This document shows positions 48,860 through 59,094 of a DNA stretch of 64,000 bases, piece by piece (position 1 is the first letter of the stretch; each line of letters begins with the position of its first letter). Under the pieces are notes generated by a model that was given only the letters and a program-made list of their open reading frames with translations, ran no database searches and had not been told where the DNA came from. The stretch comes from Opitutia bacterium (GTDB lineage: Bacteria; Verrucomicrobiota; Verrucomicrobiia; Opitutales; UBA953): NCBI GenBank assembly GCA_947470855.1, contig CANIUQ010000003.1, positions 1 to 64,000 on the forward strand, read 5' to 3'. The position numbers were made by a program, and so were the translations under genes.

Positions 48860-49935
48860 GTTACCGTCTTTATATTCCAGGACCTCTGACTGTTTCAGAG
48901 TCTATCATCAAAGCCATGGGCAAGCCCATGATTGGACACCGTTCCAAAGACTTCGTGGCTCTCTATGAAGACATGCAACCTCGTCTGAAGAAAATGTTCT
49001 TCACCCAGGATCCAGTCTATCTCGGCACTAGCTCGGCATGGGGAGTCATGGAGGGTGCCCTCCGCAATGTTTGTCGCAAGGGTGTGCTTAATTGCATGAA
49101 TGGCGCTTTTTCTGATAAATGGAATGATGTAGCCAAGCGTTGTGGAAAGTACGCCGAAGCCCTCTCTTTTGAATGGGGGAAGCCCGTTGACCCTGAAGCA
49201 GTACGTAAAGCCTTAGCGACGGGCAAATTTGACTGCATCACATTCATTCACTCCGAAACATCCACAGGAACCCTTTCTCCCATTGCTGACATTATGGCCG
49301 TGGTACGAGAGTTCCCTGACGTTATCTCCATTGCCGACTCGGTCAGTTCATTCTCCACTTTGCCGATTCATAAAGATGAACTCGGGATTGATATTTTACT
49401 TACTGGTTCGCAAAAGGCCTTAGCTCTTCCTCCTGGACTGGCTATTTTTGCGGTCAGCGAGAGAGCCCGCGAGCGCGCCAAGCAAAGTCCCGATCGCGGT
49501 TACTATTTTGATCTGATTGAATTCCATGATAACCACAGCAAGGGCATGACACCTTCCACCCCTTGTATCTCCCTTCTCTTTGGATTGCAGCAGCGACTCA
49601 TCGAAGTCGAAGCCGAGGGCTTAGAAAATCGCTACGAGCGCCATCGTCGACTCAATGAACGCATCCGTGAATGGGGTTTTGCCAAAGGCTTTACCTTACT
49701 TCCTGAAATCAAGTACGCCACTCGCGGTCTCAATTGTTTCAAAAACGATCGCAATGTCGACCTCGAGCGTCTCAATAAGACCCTAAAATCACGCCATAAA
49801 TTGGTCATCGATGGTGGTTACGGAAAACTTAAAGGTAAGACATTCCGTATCTCTAATATGGGCGATGAAACGGAAGCCACCATTGCAACGCTCATTGCGG
49901 CCTTGGATGATGCTTTCGCAGAGCAAGGAATGTAA
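48856..49935 (+). CDS. Class V aminotransferase (alanine-glyoxylate/serine-pyruvate type)
   Basis: [61 protein letters not shown]. Confidence 0.9.
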   Translation: MSYRLYIPGPLTVSESIIKAMGKPMIGHRSKDFVALYEDMQPRLKKMFFTQDPVYLGTSSAWGVMEGALRNVCRKGVLNCMNGAFSDKWNDVAKRCGKYAEALSFEWGKPVDPEAVRKALATGKFDCITFIHSETSTGTLSPIADIMAVVREFPDVISIADSVSSFSTLPIHKDELGIDILLTGSQKALALPPGLAIFAVSERARERAKQSPDRGYYFDLIEFHDNHSKGMTPSTPCISLLFGLQQRLIEVEAEGLENRYERHRRLNERIREWGFAKGFTLLPEIKYATRGLNCFKNDRNVDLERLNKTLKSRHKLVIDGGYGKLKGKTFRISNMGDETEATIATLIAALDDAFAEQGM

Positions 49936-49967
49936 CCGACTCTTGACCCTCGGTTATCATCCCACGC

Positions 49968-52685
49968 ATGCCTAAGAAATCGACCAAAACCCCCTCCGTC
50001 GAACCCGCCATCGCTGGTTCCAAGACTCTTGTCATTGCCGAGAAACCCTCGGTTGCTGCGGATCTTGCCAAAGTTCTTAAAGTACCCAAACGGGATGATT
50101 TTTTTGAAAATGACGAATGGGTCATCAGTTCAGCGGTCGGCCATTTAGTGAGACTCAAAGACCCGCAAGATTTAGATGAGAAATATAAACGGTGGTCCTT
50201 AAAAGATCTGCCCATTTTACCTGAGAAGTTCAACGGTAGCGTCTCCAGTGATATCTTAAAAATTATTACGGGTGATCGCCAAGATGGTTCCCGCTATAAA
50301 CTCTTAAAAAAGCTAATTCAACGCCCAGATGTTGGCGCGATTGTCAATGCCTGCGATGCAGGACGTGAAGGTGAATTAATTCTTCATCAAATTTATGTTT
50401 TAGCAGGACGGCAGTTACCAATTAAACGTCTTTGGCTTACCAGTATGACAGCCGAGGCGATCAAAGACAGCTTCGCCCACTTACTCAACGCCGAAGCCAA
50501 GGCGGGACTTCTCGATTCAGCGGTGGGACGAGCTCAAGCCGACTGGCTAGTAGGCATGAATGCCAGTCGTTTTTCCACCATTCGCATTGGCGGCGGTCGT
50601 CGTAATGAATCCTACTCAGTTGGACGCGTACAAACGCCAACGCTGATGTTAATTGTGCAACGTGAATTAGAAATTCGCGCCTTTCAGCCCAAAACATTTT
50701 GGAAAATTGAAGCAACTTTTCAGGTTAAAGCCGGACAGTATAAAGGTGTAGCCCAGGTTCCAGGAATCACCGATCGCAAAGAAGCCGAACGCTTTTTTGA
50801 TGAGGCCCAAGCCAAAAAACTTGCCGAAGAATCTCAGTCCATCGGGGTTGGTACAGTTGCCGATGAGCGTAAACCCAAGAAGGAAAGTGCTCCTCGTCTT
50901 TTTGACCTAACCAGTTTACAACGAGAAGCCAACCGTCGTTTCGGGTTATCGGCCAAATCCACTTTAGGTGCTGCGCAAGCTCTTTACGAAAAGTTTAAGG
51001 CGGTCACCTATCCACGTACGGATTCACAATATTTACCCGAGGATTATGTATCGAACGCACAAAATGTTTTATCCTCGCTGTCTGATGGACACACTGCGGG
51101 AACTCATGCACGCGAAGTTCTCTCCCAAGGTTGGGTGAAATCGGCTGGTAAACGGGTTTTTGATAACAAAAAAGTAAGCGATCACTTCGCGATTGTACCG
51201 ACTGGGACGATTCCAGTTGAGATGAGTGAAGTGGAAAGAAAGATTTTTGACCTGATTGTACGTCGTTTTATTGGGGTCTTCTTCCCGATGGCAGAATTCG
51301 AGGAAACCGTGCGGACCACAGCCGTCGGTCAACATACTTTTCGCACCACAGGTAAAGTCCTGGTGGTCGCAGGTTGGCGTGCGGTCTGGGGTCAAGAAGC
51401 CGACGCCGAGGAAGAAAAGGAAGGTTCAACTAACCTTCCCGCCCTCCAGTCTACTGATGGCACCCCACCCCAAGCGAAACTAGAAGTAGTCGAAACGAAA
51501 CAAGATGCGACCAAACCTCCCGCTCGCTATAATGAAGCTTCTCTTCTTGGTGCGATGGAAAATGCGGGTAAGTTAGTGGATGACGAAGCATTGGCTGAGG
51601 CGATGAAAGAGCGCGGATTAGGGACCCCTGCAACGCGTGCTCAAACCATCGAAGGTTTACTCAATAATCAGTATATCGAACGCCAAGGCAAAGAACTCGT
51701 TCCTCTAGCGAAAGCTTTTCAACTTCATCAGTTCATTCATGCCAAAGGCTTAGCCTTTATTTCTGAACCACAGCTCACAGGCGAGTGGGAGTATCAGCTA
51801 AAACAAATCGAGCACGGTGACCTATCAGTCAAAAAGTTCATCCAAGATATTAAGGATCAAGTTCATATTATGGTGGAAAAAGGGAGTGCTGAAATTCCTC
51901 CCACCGTGGTTCAGCCTGAAATTCTTTCCCCCACTGACCACAAGCCACTACTGACTAACGGAGAAAGTTTTTTTTCGCAGGATCGCTCAGCGGATGGCAA
52001 AAAACCCATGCTGATTGTCTACGCTGGCATTAATGGACATACCGTTACTCCCGCTGAATTAGCTGAACTGATCGCCAAACGTCGCATCGGACCATTTCAC
52101 GATTTCAAATCCATGAAGTCTGGTAAAAACTTCACCGGCTTCATTGATTTAGTCGATGAAGATTCCATCGTGTCATGGAAAGATAAACCAGCAACGACAT
52201 CGGATGAGGGTGAAGCTAAGCCTAAGCGCAAAACCAAGCCAAAGCCTCCTTCTGGACGACTGAAGGCTATCTTACACCTTCCGCCGCGTGAAGGTGTAGA
52301 CGGTAATCCCGATGCCTTCGACGCCGATTGGCCAGTCTTAGGCCTCTGCCCTATTTCTGGCTTACCCGTCCAACAAACACCTTCGGCCGGATACCGCGTC
52401 TGCCCCCAGAAAGCATTGGCTGCAGGAGCAAAGAAGACTTTTAGCCTTAATGCCGAGATGCTCAAAGCATCGATTACCCCCGAGGATGTGAAGAGTTTAT
52501 TGAATCAAGGTAAGACACCTCTGAAAAAGTTTATCTCTAGACGCACTAACCGTGGCTTTGAAGCCTTTCTCGTTGCTGACAAATCTAAGGGATGGTGGTT
52601 TGAGTTTCCTCCGCGTAAACCTAAAGCAGGAAAGAAGGCCGCAGTCGACTCCGACGCAAAGTCCAGCGACGGCAATCCCTTCTAA
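49968..52685 (+). CDS. topB: Type IA DNA topoisomerase (topoisomerase III-like) with extended C-terminus
   Basis: TLVIAEKPSVAADLAKVL, CDAGREGELI, YSVGRVQTPTL, TYPRTDSQYLPEDY. Confidence 0.93.
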   Translation: MPKKSTKTPSVEPAIAGSKTLVIAEKPSVAADLAKVLKVPKRDDFFENDEWVISSAVGHLVRLKDPQDLDEKYKRWSLKDLPILPEKFNGSVSSDILKIITGDRQDGSRYKLLKKLIQRPDVGAIVNACDAGREGELILHQIYVLAGRQLPIKRLWLTSMTAEAIKDSFAHLLNAEAKAGLLDSAVGRAQADWLVGMNASRFSTIRIGGGRRNESYSVGRVQTPTLMLIVQRELEIRAFQPKTFWKIEATFQVKAGQYKGVAQVPGITDRKEAERFFDEAQAKKLAEESQSIGVGTVADERKPKKESAPRLFDLTSLQREANRRFGLSAKSTLGAAQALYEKFKAVTYPRTDSQYLPEDYVSNAQNVLSSLSDGHTAGTHAREVLSQGWVKSAGKRVFDNKKVSDHFAIVPTGTIPVEMSEVERKIFDLIVRRFIGVFFPMAEFEETVRTTAVGQHTFRTTGKVLVVAGWRAVWGQEADAEEEKEGSTNLPALQSTDGTPPQAKLEVVETKQDATKPPARYNEASLLGAMENAGKLVDDEALAEAMKERGLGTPATRAQTIEGLLNNQYIERQGKELVPLAKAFQLHQFIHAKGLAFISEPQLTGEWEYQLKQIEHGDLSVKKFIQDIKDQVHIMVEKGSAEIPPTVVQPEILSPTDHKPLLTNGESFFSQDRSADGKKPMLIVYAGINGHTVTPAELAELIAKRRIGPFHDFKSMKSGKNFTGFIDLVDEDSIVSWKDKPATTSDEGEAKPKRKTKPKPPSGRLKAILHLPPREGVDGNPDAFDADWPVLGLCPISGLPVQQTPSAGYRVCPQKALAAGAKKTFSLNAEMLKASITPEDVKSLLNQGKTPLKKFISRRTNRGFEAFLVADKSKGWWFEFPPRKPKAGKKAAVDSDAKSSDGNPF

Positions 52686-53458
52686 ATTTTTTTCTCCCAC
52701 TTTTGCCGAGGAATACGCTGTAAAAAAGGCACGTTAAGTTCCTCCTCAAAATAGCGTAAATGATTAAGATCATCGGGGCTACCATCCTCCATCGGAAGTA
52801 ATTTTTCAATATACTGCTTTCGATACCAGAGGTAGGCCTCAACTTTTTTTCCACCCTCCCAATAAGATTTAGCGCAAAGGAAGTAAGCAAACCACGGGGC
52901 ACCTCTCGACTCAGCTGCACGTCGATAATACTCTGCAGCCAACAGAGAATCTTTGAGTTTAATTTCAGAAAGTTGGCCTGCGGAAATTAAGAGGCTGGGA
53001 CTGCCACCAGTGTATTTCACGCCCTCTTCAAAAACCGTTAATCCGTGGCGGGCATATTTCTTAAAAATTTCATCTTGGATTTCCCGAGTAACTTTATTGT
53101 AGCCACCGCGACGACGAATTTCCCAATGTGCCATGTCATAGCCAATCACGCAGCCCGTGTTCTCCCAAAAATAACGTGAACGTGGTTCCAGTGCACAAGC
53201 CGTTCGCATTAAGGCCTCGCAAGCAGCACGATCCTTTTTTTCCCAGTAAACATAGCTACGAATCCACGTGCCATCAGCGATAATGTTACGCAGTCCACCG
53301 AGAATACCTAAAAGTACGCCCTGCCCTAAGGATGGCTCGATTTCTTTACGACCAATTTCAGGAACGGAAGGTCGAATCTTTTGCCAGGAGGATTCGGAAT
53401 ACACTCCCGCGCCCAAAAGTAGCGTGCCTGCTAATAGCCATGTTGCACGATGCCACAT
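52682..53458 (-). CDS. Membrane-anchored TPR-like protein
   Basis: One N-terminal TM; helical-repeat-like YYRRAAESRGAPWFAYFLCAKSYWEGGKKVEAYLWYRKQY. Confidence 0.55.
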   Translation of the reverse strand: MWHRATWLLAGTLLLGAGVYSESSWQKIRPSVPEIGRKEIEPSLGQGVLLGILGGLRNIIADGTWIRSYVYWEKKDRAACEALMRTACALEPRSRYFWENTGCVIGYDMAHWEIRRRGGYNKVTREIQDEIFKKYARHGLTVFEEGVKYTGGSPSLLISAGQLSEIKLKDSLLAAEYYRRAAESRGAPWFAYFLCAKSYWEGGKKVEAYLWYRKQYIEKLLPMEDGSPDDLNHLRYFEEELNVPFLQRIPRQKWEKKI

Positions 53459-53460
53459 CG

Positions 53461-54309
53461 TTAGATTTCGCGACGCTGAAAGGTCAAACTCGCGAGAAAC
53501 AGATAAGCGATGAGATAGAATCCGCCTGAAAGAATAGCTGCGGACACCGCCCCCGTCGCTACGGCACTCGGATCGAGTGCTAAGGCATCACCGATATTGA
53601 ATTGTTGGAGATTAGGTAAGAGACGACTAGCCAACCAGAGTAAAGCATGACTGAAAGGGTTTAATTCAGCAGGCTTAAAAAGGGCCTCTTGGGCAAGCCA
53701 CTGTAATTGACCAGCCACAATCGTCATGGCACCGACAACAACCGCAAAAAGAAATGTGCGAGCAATGGTAGAAATAAGAAGAACCATTGAGGTGACAACG
53801 CCCAGTCGGAACCACTGTAAAAGTGCGTGAGAGAAAACCCCTTCGAGACTAAACTGCGGAGCAACTTTTGCCGTTTGCTCAGCCAGAATAACCAGCTCCT
53901 GCCAACGACCCCAAAGCATCACTCCCAGAAGGGTAGAAAGGACGAAGACAAAGAGTCCTAAGACAATCCAAATACCCGCAAACTTTCCTAGCAGAAACTC
54001 GGTCCGACTTACGGGCTTCGCGAGAAGAGTTAGAGCTGTGCGATTATCTATTTCAGCAAAAAGTAGCTGAGCCGTCATGACTAGGGCTAAAATGGATCCA
54101 AAGAAAAAGAGTCCGCCAAATCCAAAATCGGCAATGAATTTTAATTCTCCATGTCCAAAATCGAGAAAACGAAAAGCGAATGAGGACAAAACCATCGCGG
54201 CACCGAGCACGATGAGGAAAGCGAAGAACCGTTGACGCACCGCCTCCAAGAAAGTCAATCGGGCCAACCAAAAGATTCGTAAGAGAGAGGGTTTCATTGA
54301 TTTAAGCAT
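53461..54309 (-). CDS. ABC-2 type transporter permease (NosY-like)
   Basis: About 6 TMs; IFWLARLTFLEAVRQRFFAFLIVLGAAMV; overlaps the ABC ATPase gene. Confidence 0.85.
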   Translation of the reverse strand: MLKSMKPSLLRIFWLARLTFLEAVRQRFFAFLIVLGAAMVLSSFAFRFLDFGHGELKFIADFGFGGLFFFGSILALVMTAQLLFAEIDNRTALTLLAKPVSRTEFLLGKFAGIWIVLGLFVFVLSTLLGVMLWGRWQELVILAEQTAKVAPQFSLEGVFSHALLQWFRLGVVTSMVLLISTIARTFLFAVVVGAMTIVAGQLQWLAQEALFKPAELNPFSHALLWLASRLLPNLQQFNIGDALALDPSAVATGAVSAAILSGGFYLIAYLFLASLTFQRREI

Positions 54310-55159
54310 CGCGACTGCCAGTGACTAATTCGCGGAAGAGATCTTCCAGAGAACGTCGAGGGTGAGTAATAGAAGTTACGTGAGCACCCTGTGCTTGCAA
54401 TGCCGCTTCAGCCGCAGCCTGGGCCGCAGGCGTGAGATGCTCGACGGTAATGACATGCTTATCGCGACGTGCGAGCACTTCATCAACCCGTCCTTCAAGG
54501 ACGAGACGACCTCGATCCATAATCGCGATACGGTCACAAACTTGTTCAACCTGGCCCAAGAGATGTGAGCAAAGCACCACCGTCTTTCCTTTATCTCGCA
54601 TGGAGTGAATCATTTTGCCGATGGCAGCTGAACCAACGGGGTCGACTCCAGCCGTTGGTTCATCGAGAATAACCAATTCGGGATCATGGACAATCGCTTG
54701 CGCAAAACCAATGCGCTGCAACATACCCTTGGAGTAGGTAGCAATTGTCCGATTCCCCGCTTCGGACATAGACGCGAGAGCGAGGGCTTCTTCGACAGCC
54801 GAATCGAGTTGAGACGGAGCAACACCACTGAGTCTCGCACAATAGCGGACTAATTCACGACCCGTTAGAAATTTATGGAAGTAAGGAGCTTCGGGTAAAA
54901 ATCCGGTGCGCTGTCGAGCAGAACTCGTCGCAGAAGGATAACCTAGAATAGAGATTTTCCCTGAAGTAGGTGCAACTAAGCCAAGAATAATTTTTAGCGT
55001 CGTACTTTTCCCACAACCATTAGGACCTAATAATCCAAAGACCTGGCCACGGGGAATTTCCAGGCAAAGATTATCAACGGCACGAAGTTTAAGTCCGCGT
55101 ATTCCAACACGAAAATCTTTAGTCAACCCTTGGACCGAAATCGCCGAATTCGCACTCAT
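54302..55159 (-). CDS. ABC transporter ATP-binding protein
   Basis: GLLGPNGCGKSTTLKIILGL, YSKGMLQRIGFAQAI, LVILDEPTAGVDPVG. Confidence 0.94.
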   Translation of the reverse strand: MSANSAISVQGLTKDFRVGIRGLKLRAVDNLCLEIPRGQVFGLLGPNGCGKSTTLKIILGLVAPTSGKISILGYPSATSSARQRTGFLPEAPYFHKFLTGRELVRYCARLSGVAPSQLDSAVEEALALASMSEAGNRTIATYSKGMLQRIGFAQAIVHDPELVILDEPTAGVDPVGSAAIGKMIHSMRDKGKTVVLCSHLLGQVEQVCDRIAIMDRGRLVLEGRVDEVLARRDKHVITVEHLTPAAQAAAEAALQAQGAHVTSITHPRRSLEDLFRELVTGSRDA

Positions 55160-55437
55160 CGTTTAATGGTAAATTGATTCGTCGTACGAACGCCAGAAAA
55201 GTTACGCATATCTACCTGCCGAATATGGCCATCGAGGGTAGTTAAAATACTGGCCGTGAAGGCCTCAATTTCGTTTTCCGCCCCTTCGACATGAAGGTAA
55301 ACACGCCCATCAGCCAAATTTTGGACAAAGCCGGTAACATCGTATCCACGTGCGATACCTAAAACTTGGGCGCGAAAACCGACCCCCTGAACATGGCCTG
55401 TATACCAAACTTCGCGATGGGAGACATGGGTTGACAT
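55156..55437 (-). CDS. acyP: Acylphosphatase
   Basis: WYTGHVQGVGFRAQVLGIARGYDVTGFVQNLADGRVYLHVEG. Confidence 0.92.
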   Translation of the reverse strand: MSTHVSHREVWYTGHVQGVGFRAQVLGIARGYDVTGFVQNLADGRVYLHVEGAENEIEAFTASILTTLDGHIRQVDMRNFSGVRTTNQFTIKR

Positions 55438-55494
55438 TTTTACGGTTTCCCCGATGTTTGGTAGGGTTTCATCCACCGCAATCCTTCTTTATCT

Positions 55495-55779
55495 ATGCAT
55501 CTCCCTCTCGCCGTTCTCGATGCCCCCATTTTCTGGGCTATTATTGGTATTGGTATTTTGCTCTTCGGTGGATCCAAACTTCCCGAACTTGCTCGTGGTT
55601 TAGGTAAGGCGAAGAAAGAATTTAAAAAGGCCTCGGAAGAGGTTGAGGATGAAGTTCGTAGTGCCGTGGAGGAAGACGAACGTCGCCAATCCCGCCTTCG
55701 TCGAATTGAAGAAGAAGAGCGTGCCAAGATTCGAGCTCGTATTGAGGAAGAAGAGCGCCTAAAAGGAAAACAAAACTAA
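55495..55779 (+). CDS. tatA: Twin-arginine translocase TatA/E with charged coiled-coil tail
   Basis: WAIIGIGILLFGGSKLPELARGLGKAKKEFKKA. Confidence 0.92.
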   Translation: MHLPLAVLDAPIFWAIIGIGILLFGGSKLPELARGLGKAKKEFKKASEEVEDEVRSAVEEDERRQSRLRRIEEEERAKIRARIEEEERLKGKQN

Positions 55780-55786
55780 TACCTTA

Positions 55787-55810
55787 GGGGCCAAAAGGCC
55801 CCTTTTCTTT
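55787..55810 (+). terminator. Rho-independent terminator after tatA
   Basis: GGGGCC-AAAA-GGCCCC-TTTTCTTT. Confidence 0.85.
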
Positions 55811-55814
55811 GGCT

Positions 55815-56405
55815 ATGTTTACGGGATTGGTTCAGGCAACAGGTAAAGTTATCGCACTCGATAAAACACCTCAGGGTGGTGTACGATTACAGATTGAATC
55901 TACCCTCTTTGAAAAGGTTTCTCCCGGCGCAAGTATCGCGGTCAATGGTTGCTGCCTCACTGTCACCGACCCCCTGCCCTCCCGTGCCACCTTCGATTTA
56001 CTTGGTACAACTTTGTCGCTGACCAATCTAGGAAATCTAAAAATAGGTTCTCTGGTTAATCTTGAACCAAGCGTTCGTCCCACTGACCCGATGGGAGGGC
56101 ATTTTGTTACGGGTCATATCGATGCTTGTGGAACCATTCTTTTTTGGGGGCCTGACGGCGCCGATTGGAGATTAGACATTAAAGCACCCCCTGCGATTAC
56201 ACGCTATCTTGTCACGAAAGGCTGTATCGCAGTCGACGGAATGTCTTTAACTGTTGCCGAGCTACTCCCTGAAGGGTTTCGGATTTGGATTATTCCTCAC
56301 ACCCTAGAAGTAACTAATCTCGCACAACGAATTTCGGGCGATAGGGTTAACTTAGAGGCTGATTTGTTGGCAAAATATACGGAAAAACTTTTAGCAAAAA
56401 GCTAA
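55815..56405 (+). CDS. ribE: Riboflavin synthase alpha chain
   Basis: MFTGLVQATGKV, VNGCCLTVTD, GHFVTGHIDACGTI, DGMSLTVAEL. Confidence 0.95.
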   Translation: MFTGLVQATGKVIALDKTPQGGVRLQIESTLFEKVSPGASIAVNGCCLTVTDPLPSRATFDLLGTTLSLTNLGNLKIGSLVNLEPSVRPTDPMGGHFVTGHIDACGTILFWGPDGADWRLDIKAPPAITRYLVTKGCIAVDGMSLTVAELLPEGFRIWIIPHTLEVTNLAQRISGDRVNLEADLLAKYTEKLLAKS

Positions 56406-56407
56406 AG

Positions 56408-57070
56408 TCACGAAAGCTCATTGAGTTTTTGCTCCACTTCGCGAGCAATGGTCTCGTCATTTTGCCCACGGTCAACTGGAGGAAGCGGAACAAATGTCAC
56501 TTCAACTTTTGAAAAAGGAAGCGGTAAACCAAATCGATCCCAACTTTTAAGGTAAATGGCTCGGTGAAAACGAATACCCAAAATCAAAATAGGGCTTGCC
56601 GTCAATTTGGCTAAAGAAACTAGGCCTAATTTACAGACGCGTCTTGGACCTTTGGGGCCATCGGGAGTAATTCCAGCATGGTGACCTTGGCGCACGGCTT
56701 TGGTCAGAGCGATAAGTGCCTCTGTACCACGACGACTTGAAGAGCCTCGCACGGCGTGAATTCCCATCAACTTAAAAAAGGCAACTAGCCAACCTCCATC
56801 GCGACTCGCACTGATCAGCGCAGCAATCGGACGCCCGAAAAATCGGTTACACACAAGTGAAGCAAGAAAAAGTCGATCATGCCATAAGGCGATAATGTAC
56901 GGACCTTCACGATCATCGACTTTGGGCACTGAACACTGAACACGTAAAGTTGCTAGCCAAAGACGCAAAAACAACGCAAAGGGAAAAACCCAAATCCAAT
57001 GATACCAAGGTACAACTTGGGGTGTATCGTGTATCTCTGGTGAATCTGGCGCCACAATGCGATTAATCAA
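56408..57070 (-). CDS. DUF374 lysophospholipid acyltransferase family protein
   Basis: IIALWHDRLFL, ASRDGGWLVAFFKLMGIHAVRGSSSRRGTEAL, ITPDGPKGPRRVCKLG. Confidence 0.9.
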   Translation of the reverse strand: MINRIVAPDSPEIHDTPQVVPWYHWIWVFPFALFLRLWLATLRVQCSVPKVDDREGPYIIALWHDRLFLASLVCNRFFGRPIAALISASRDGGWLVAFFKLMGIHAVRGSSSRRGTEALIALTKAVRQGHHAGITPDGPKGPRRVCKLGLVSLAKLTASPILILGIRFHRAIYLKSWDRFGLPLPFSKVEVTFVPLPPVDRGQNDETIAREVEQKLNELS

Positions 57071-57093
57071 TAATCTCGGATAAGTTCAAACAC

Positions 57094-57636
57094 TTATCCG
57101 AGGCCGAGAGCACGTCGAATGGCAGGGCGTTCGAGCAAAAAGAGCAACGGCGTCGCAAAAATTTCCGGTTGCGCCGACGACCATACCTCAAGTTCGCGCG
57201 GGGTTCGCCATAGAACCGAGTCTACCTCTGGTTTGTGAAGCCGACAGGTAAAATCACCCCGCAGAAGATAGACACGCACAAACTCATTACCTAAGCGACG
57301 GTGTGCCGGAACATAATCAATCTCCAGCAATTGTTCATTCATGATCGTAATTCCCATCTCTTCCCGAAATTCACGCACAGCTGCCTTTAGGTATGTTTCG
57401 CCACTATCCAGATGCCCCGCACAAGAGGTGCTTATTAGACCAGGGCTTTTATCTTTGGCATAAGATCGCTTTTGCAAACAAAGTAGTCCATCGGACCGAA
57501 GCCAAAAAATATGTACAGCACGGTGCTTCAGTCCTTGTTGGTGTATCGCGTCGCGTGACAGGGAGCCGACCACGCAATCATGGTCGTCGACGATATCAAA
57601 AATTTCTTCCGGAGACTGGCCAATTTCGTCACGCAT
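57094..57636 (-). CDS. NUDIX hydrolase (YfcD/Idi-like)
   Basis: EIFDIVDDHDCVVGSLSRDAIHQQGLKHRAVHIF; NUDIX box GHLDSGETYLKAAVREFREEMGI; start trimmed to the ATG overlapping the upstream stop. Confidence 0.9.
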   Translation of the reverse strand: MRDEIGQSPEEIFDIVDDHDCVVGSLSRDAIHQQGLKHRAVHIFWLRSDGLLCLQKRSYAKDKSPGLISTSCAGHLDSGETYLKAAVREFREEMGITIMNEQLLEIDYVPAHRRLGNEFVRVYLLRGDFTCRLHKPEVDSVLWRTPRELEVWSSAQPEIFATPLLFLLERPAIRRALGLG

Positions 57637-58361
57637 TATCGTCCCAAATCCATAATCGTATTCCAGCGTTTGGAAAGCTCGCGATCGTGTTTCTTCCATT
57701 CTGGATCCCAATCGGCGAGTTGATTCCAAAAGCGATCGGAGTGATCCATGTGTCGTCGATGCGCTAACTCGTGAAGAATCACATGGTCGTGAATCAAAGG
57801 AGGTAATAAGATTAAACGCCAATTGAGCGATAAAGTCCCTTGATGAGAGCAAGAACCCCAACGACTAGTCTGATCGCGAACACTAACGGAACCAACCGTA
57901 ACACCGACTTTTTGTGATAAACGAGCCACAGCTAAGGGCAAACCGGTATCCGCCAAACGTCTGGCCACTCGAATTGCCGCAGATTCTCGATTATCATCGG
58001 GCAACCCAAAAGTAACAACATCCTCCTCCGTCGCGAGATGCAATCTGGCACGCACACTCGAGGTAATCGAGATGGCGACCAAACGATCATCCAGCGTAGC
58101 CCAGGGAAATTTAGTGAGATGTTTAACAATCGACGGTTGGACTGGACGAGCCTTTGCCACCACCTTCTCCAACCAAGGTAAATGATTATTTAAAAAGGCA
58201 ATGGCTGCAGCACGGCTGGTATCTGCTGGATAAGATAATTCAACTCGCGGACCAGGTTTAACGGATAATCGCACCCGACGCGAACGCTCTGAAATCTTAG
58301 GCCAAACCGATAAAGGTTTTCCTGCGACATGCAAAACAATCGGTGAATCGGGCGATGACAT
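57636..58361 (-). CDS. YgjP-type M48-like metallopeptidase
   Basis: SRWGSCSHQGTLSLNWRLILLPPLIHDHVILHELAHRRHMDHSDRFW. Confidence 0.9.
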   Translation of the reverse strand: MSSPDSPIVLHVAGKPLSVWPKISERSRRVRLSVKPGPRVELSYPADTSRAAAIAFLNNHLPWLEKVVAKARPVQPSIVKHLTKFPWATLDDRLVAISITSSVRARLHLATEEDVVTFGLPDDNRESAAIRVARRLADTGLPLAVARLSQKVGVTVGSVSVRDQTSRWGSCSHQGTLSLNWRLILLPPLIHDHVILHELAHRRHMDHSDRFWNQLADWDPEWKKHDRELSKRWNTIMDLGR

Positions 58362-59020
58362 TAGGATGAGGCATTAAGCCCCTCAGCGTTTTCCTTAACC
58401 CGAGAGGTAAATCGTCGCAAAGCAGAATCGGGGTCAATCCCTGCATCACGACAAGCAGCCACGAGCCTAAAAAGTTTTTCCCCTGCTTTTTGCTCATCGA
58501 GATCCTTTGCTTCACGAGCAATCGACTCTTTGTTTACGACCGACCCCACGGTTAATTGCTTTTTCTGAATCTGCTTCCATAACTCACGCGCAACCAAAAG
58601 GGCATCGAGTGACTTGGGAAGTTGTTTAAAAAGTGTGGGAGCTGCTGCCCCTTTTTCTCGGGCTTTGATTTGTTCCCATTGCTGAACAACCGCATCCGCC
58701 GAACCTAATTTTTGTCCAGTACCAAAAACATGAGGGTGGCGACGAACCATTTTTTCGTTCACCTCTTCAGCCACATCATCAAAAGTAAAATGACCTGCTT
58801 CGGCTGCCATTTGCGCATGGAGAGCCACATGAAAAAGTAAATCGCCGAGCTCCTCGCGCAGATTTGCCATATCCTTGCGGTCAATCGCCTCTAGAACTTC
58901 GGCAACTTCTTCGACGAGGCAGTCACAAATCGATTGATGATTTTGCGCACGATCCCATGGACAGCCATCGGGGGCACGCAAACGGGCCGTAGTTTCAAGG
59001 AGCTTTTGGATACCTGACAT
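58361..59020 (-). CDS. mazG: Nucleoside triphosphate pyrophosphohydrolase MazG
   Basis: LRAPDGCPWDRAQNHQSICDCLVEEVAEVLEAI, LREELGDLLFHVALHAQMA, KMVRRHPHVFG. Confidence 0.95.
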   Translation of the reverse strand: MSGIQKLLETTARLRAPDGCPWDRAQNHQSICDCLVEEVAEVLEAIDRKDMANLREELGDLLFHVALHAQMAAEAGHFTFDDVAEEVNEKMVRRHPHVFGTGQKLGSADAVVQQWEQIKAREKGAAAPTLFKQLPKSLDALLVARELWKQIQKKQLTVGSVVNKESIAREAKDLDEQKAGEKLFRLVAACRDAGIDPDSALRRFTSRVKENAEGLNASS

Positions 59021-59094
59021 AGGCACGATGGAGTGGCTTATCGAACGAGAGTCAAAACGATTGCCAGAACTCAATAGCTTGTTTCCGTAGGGGG

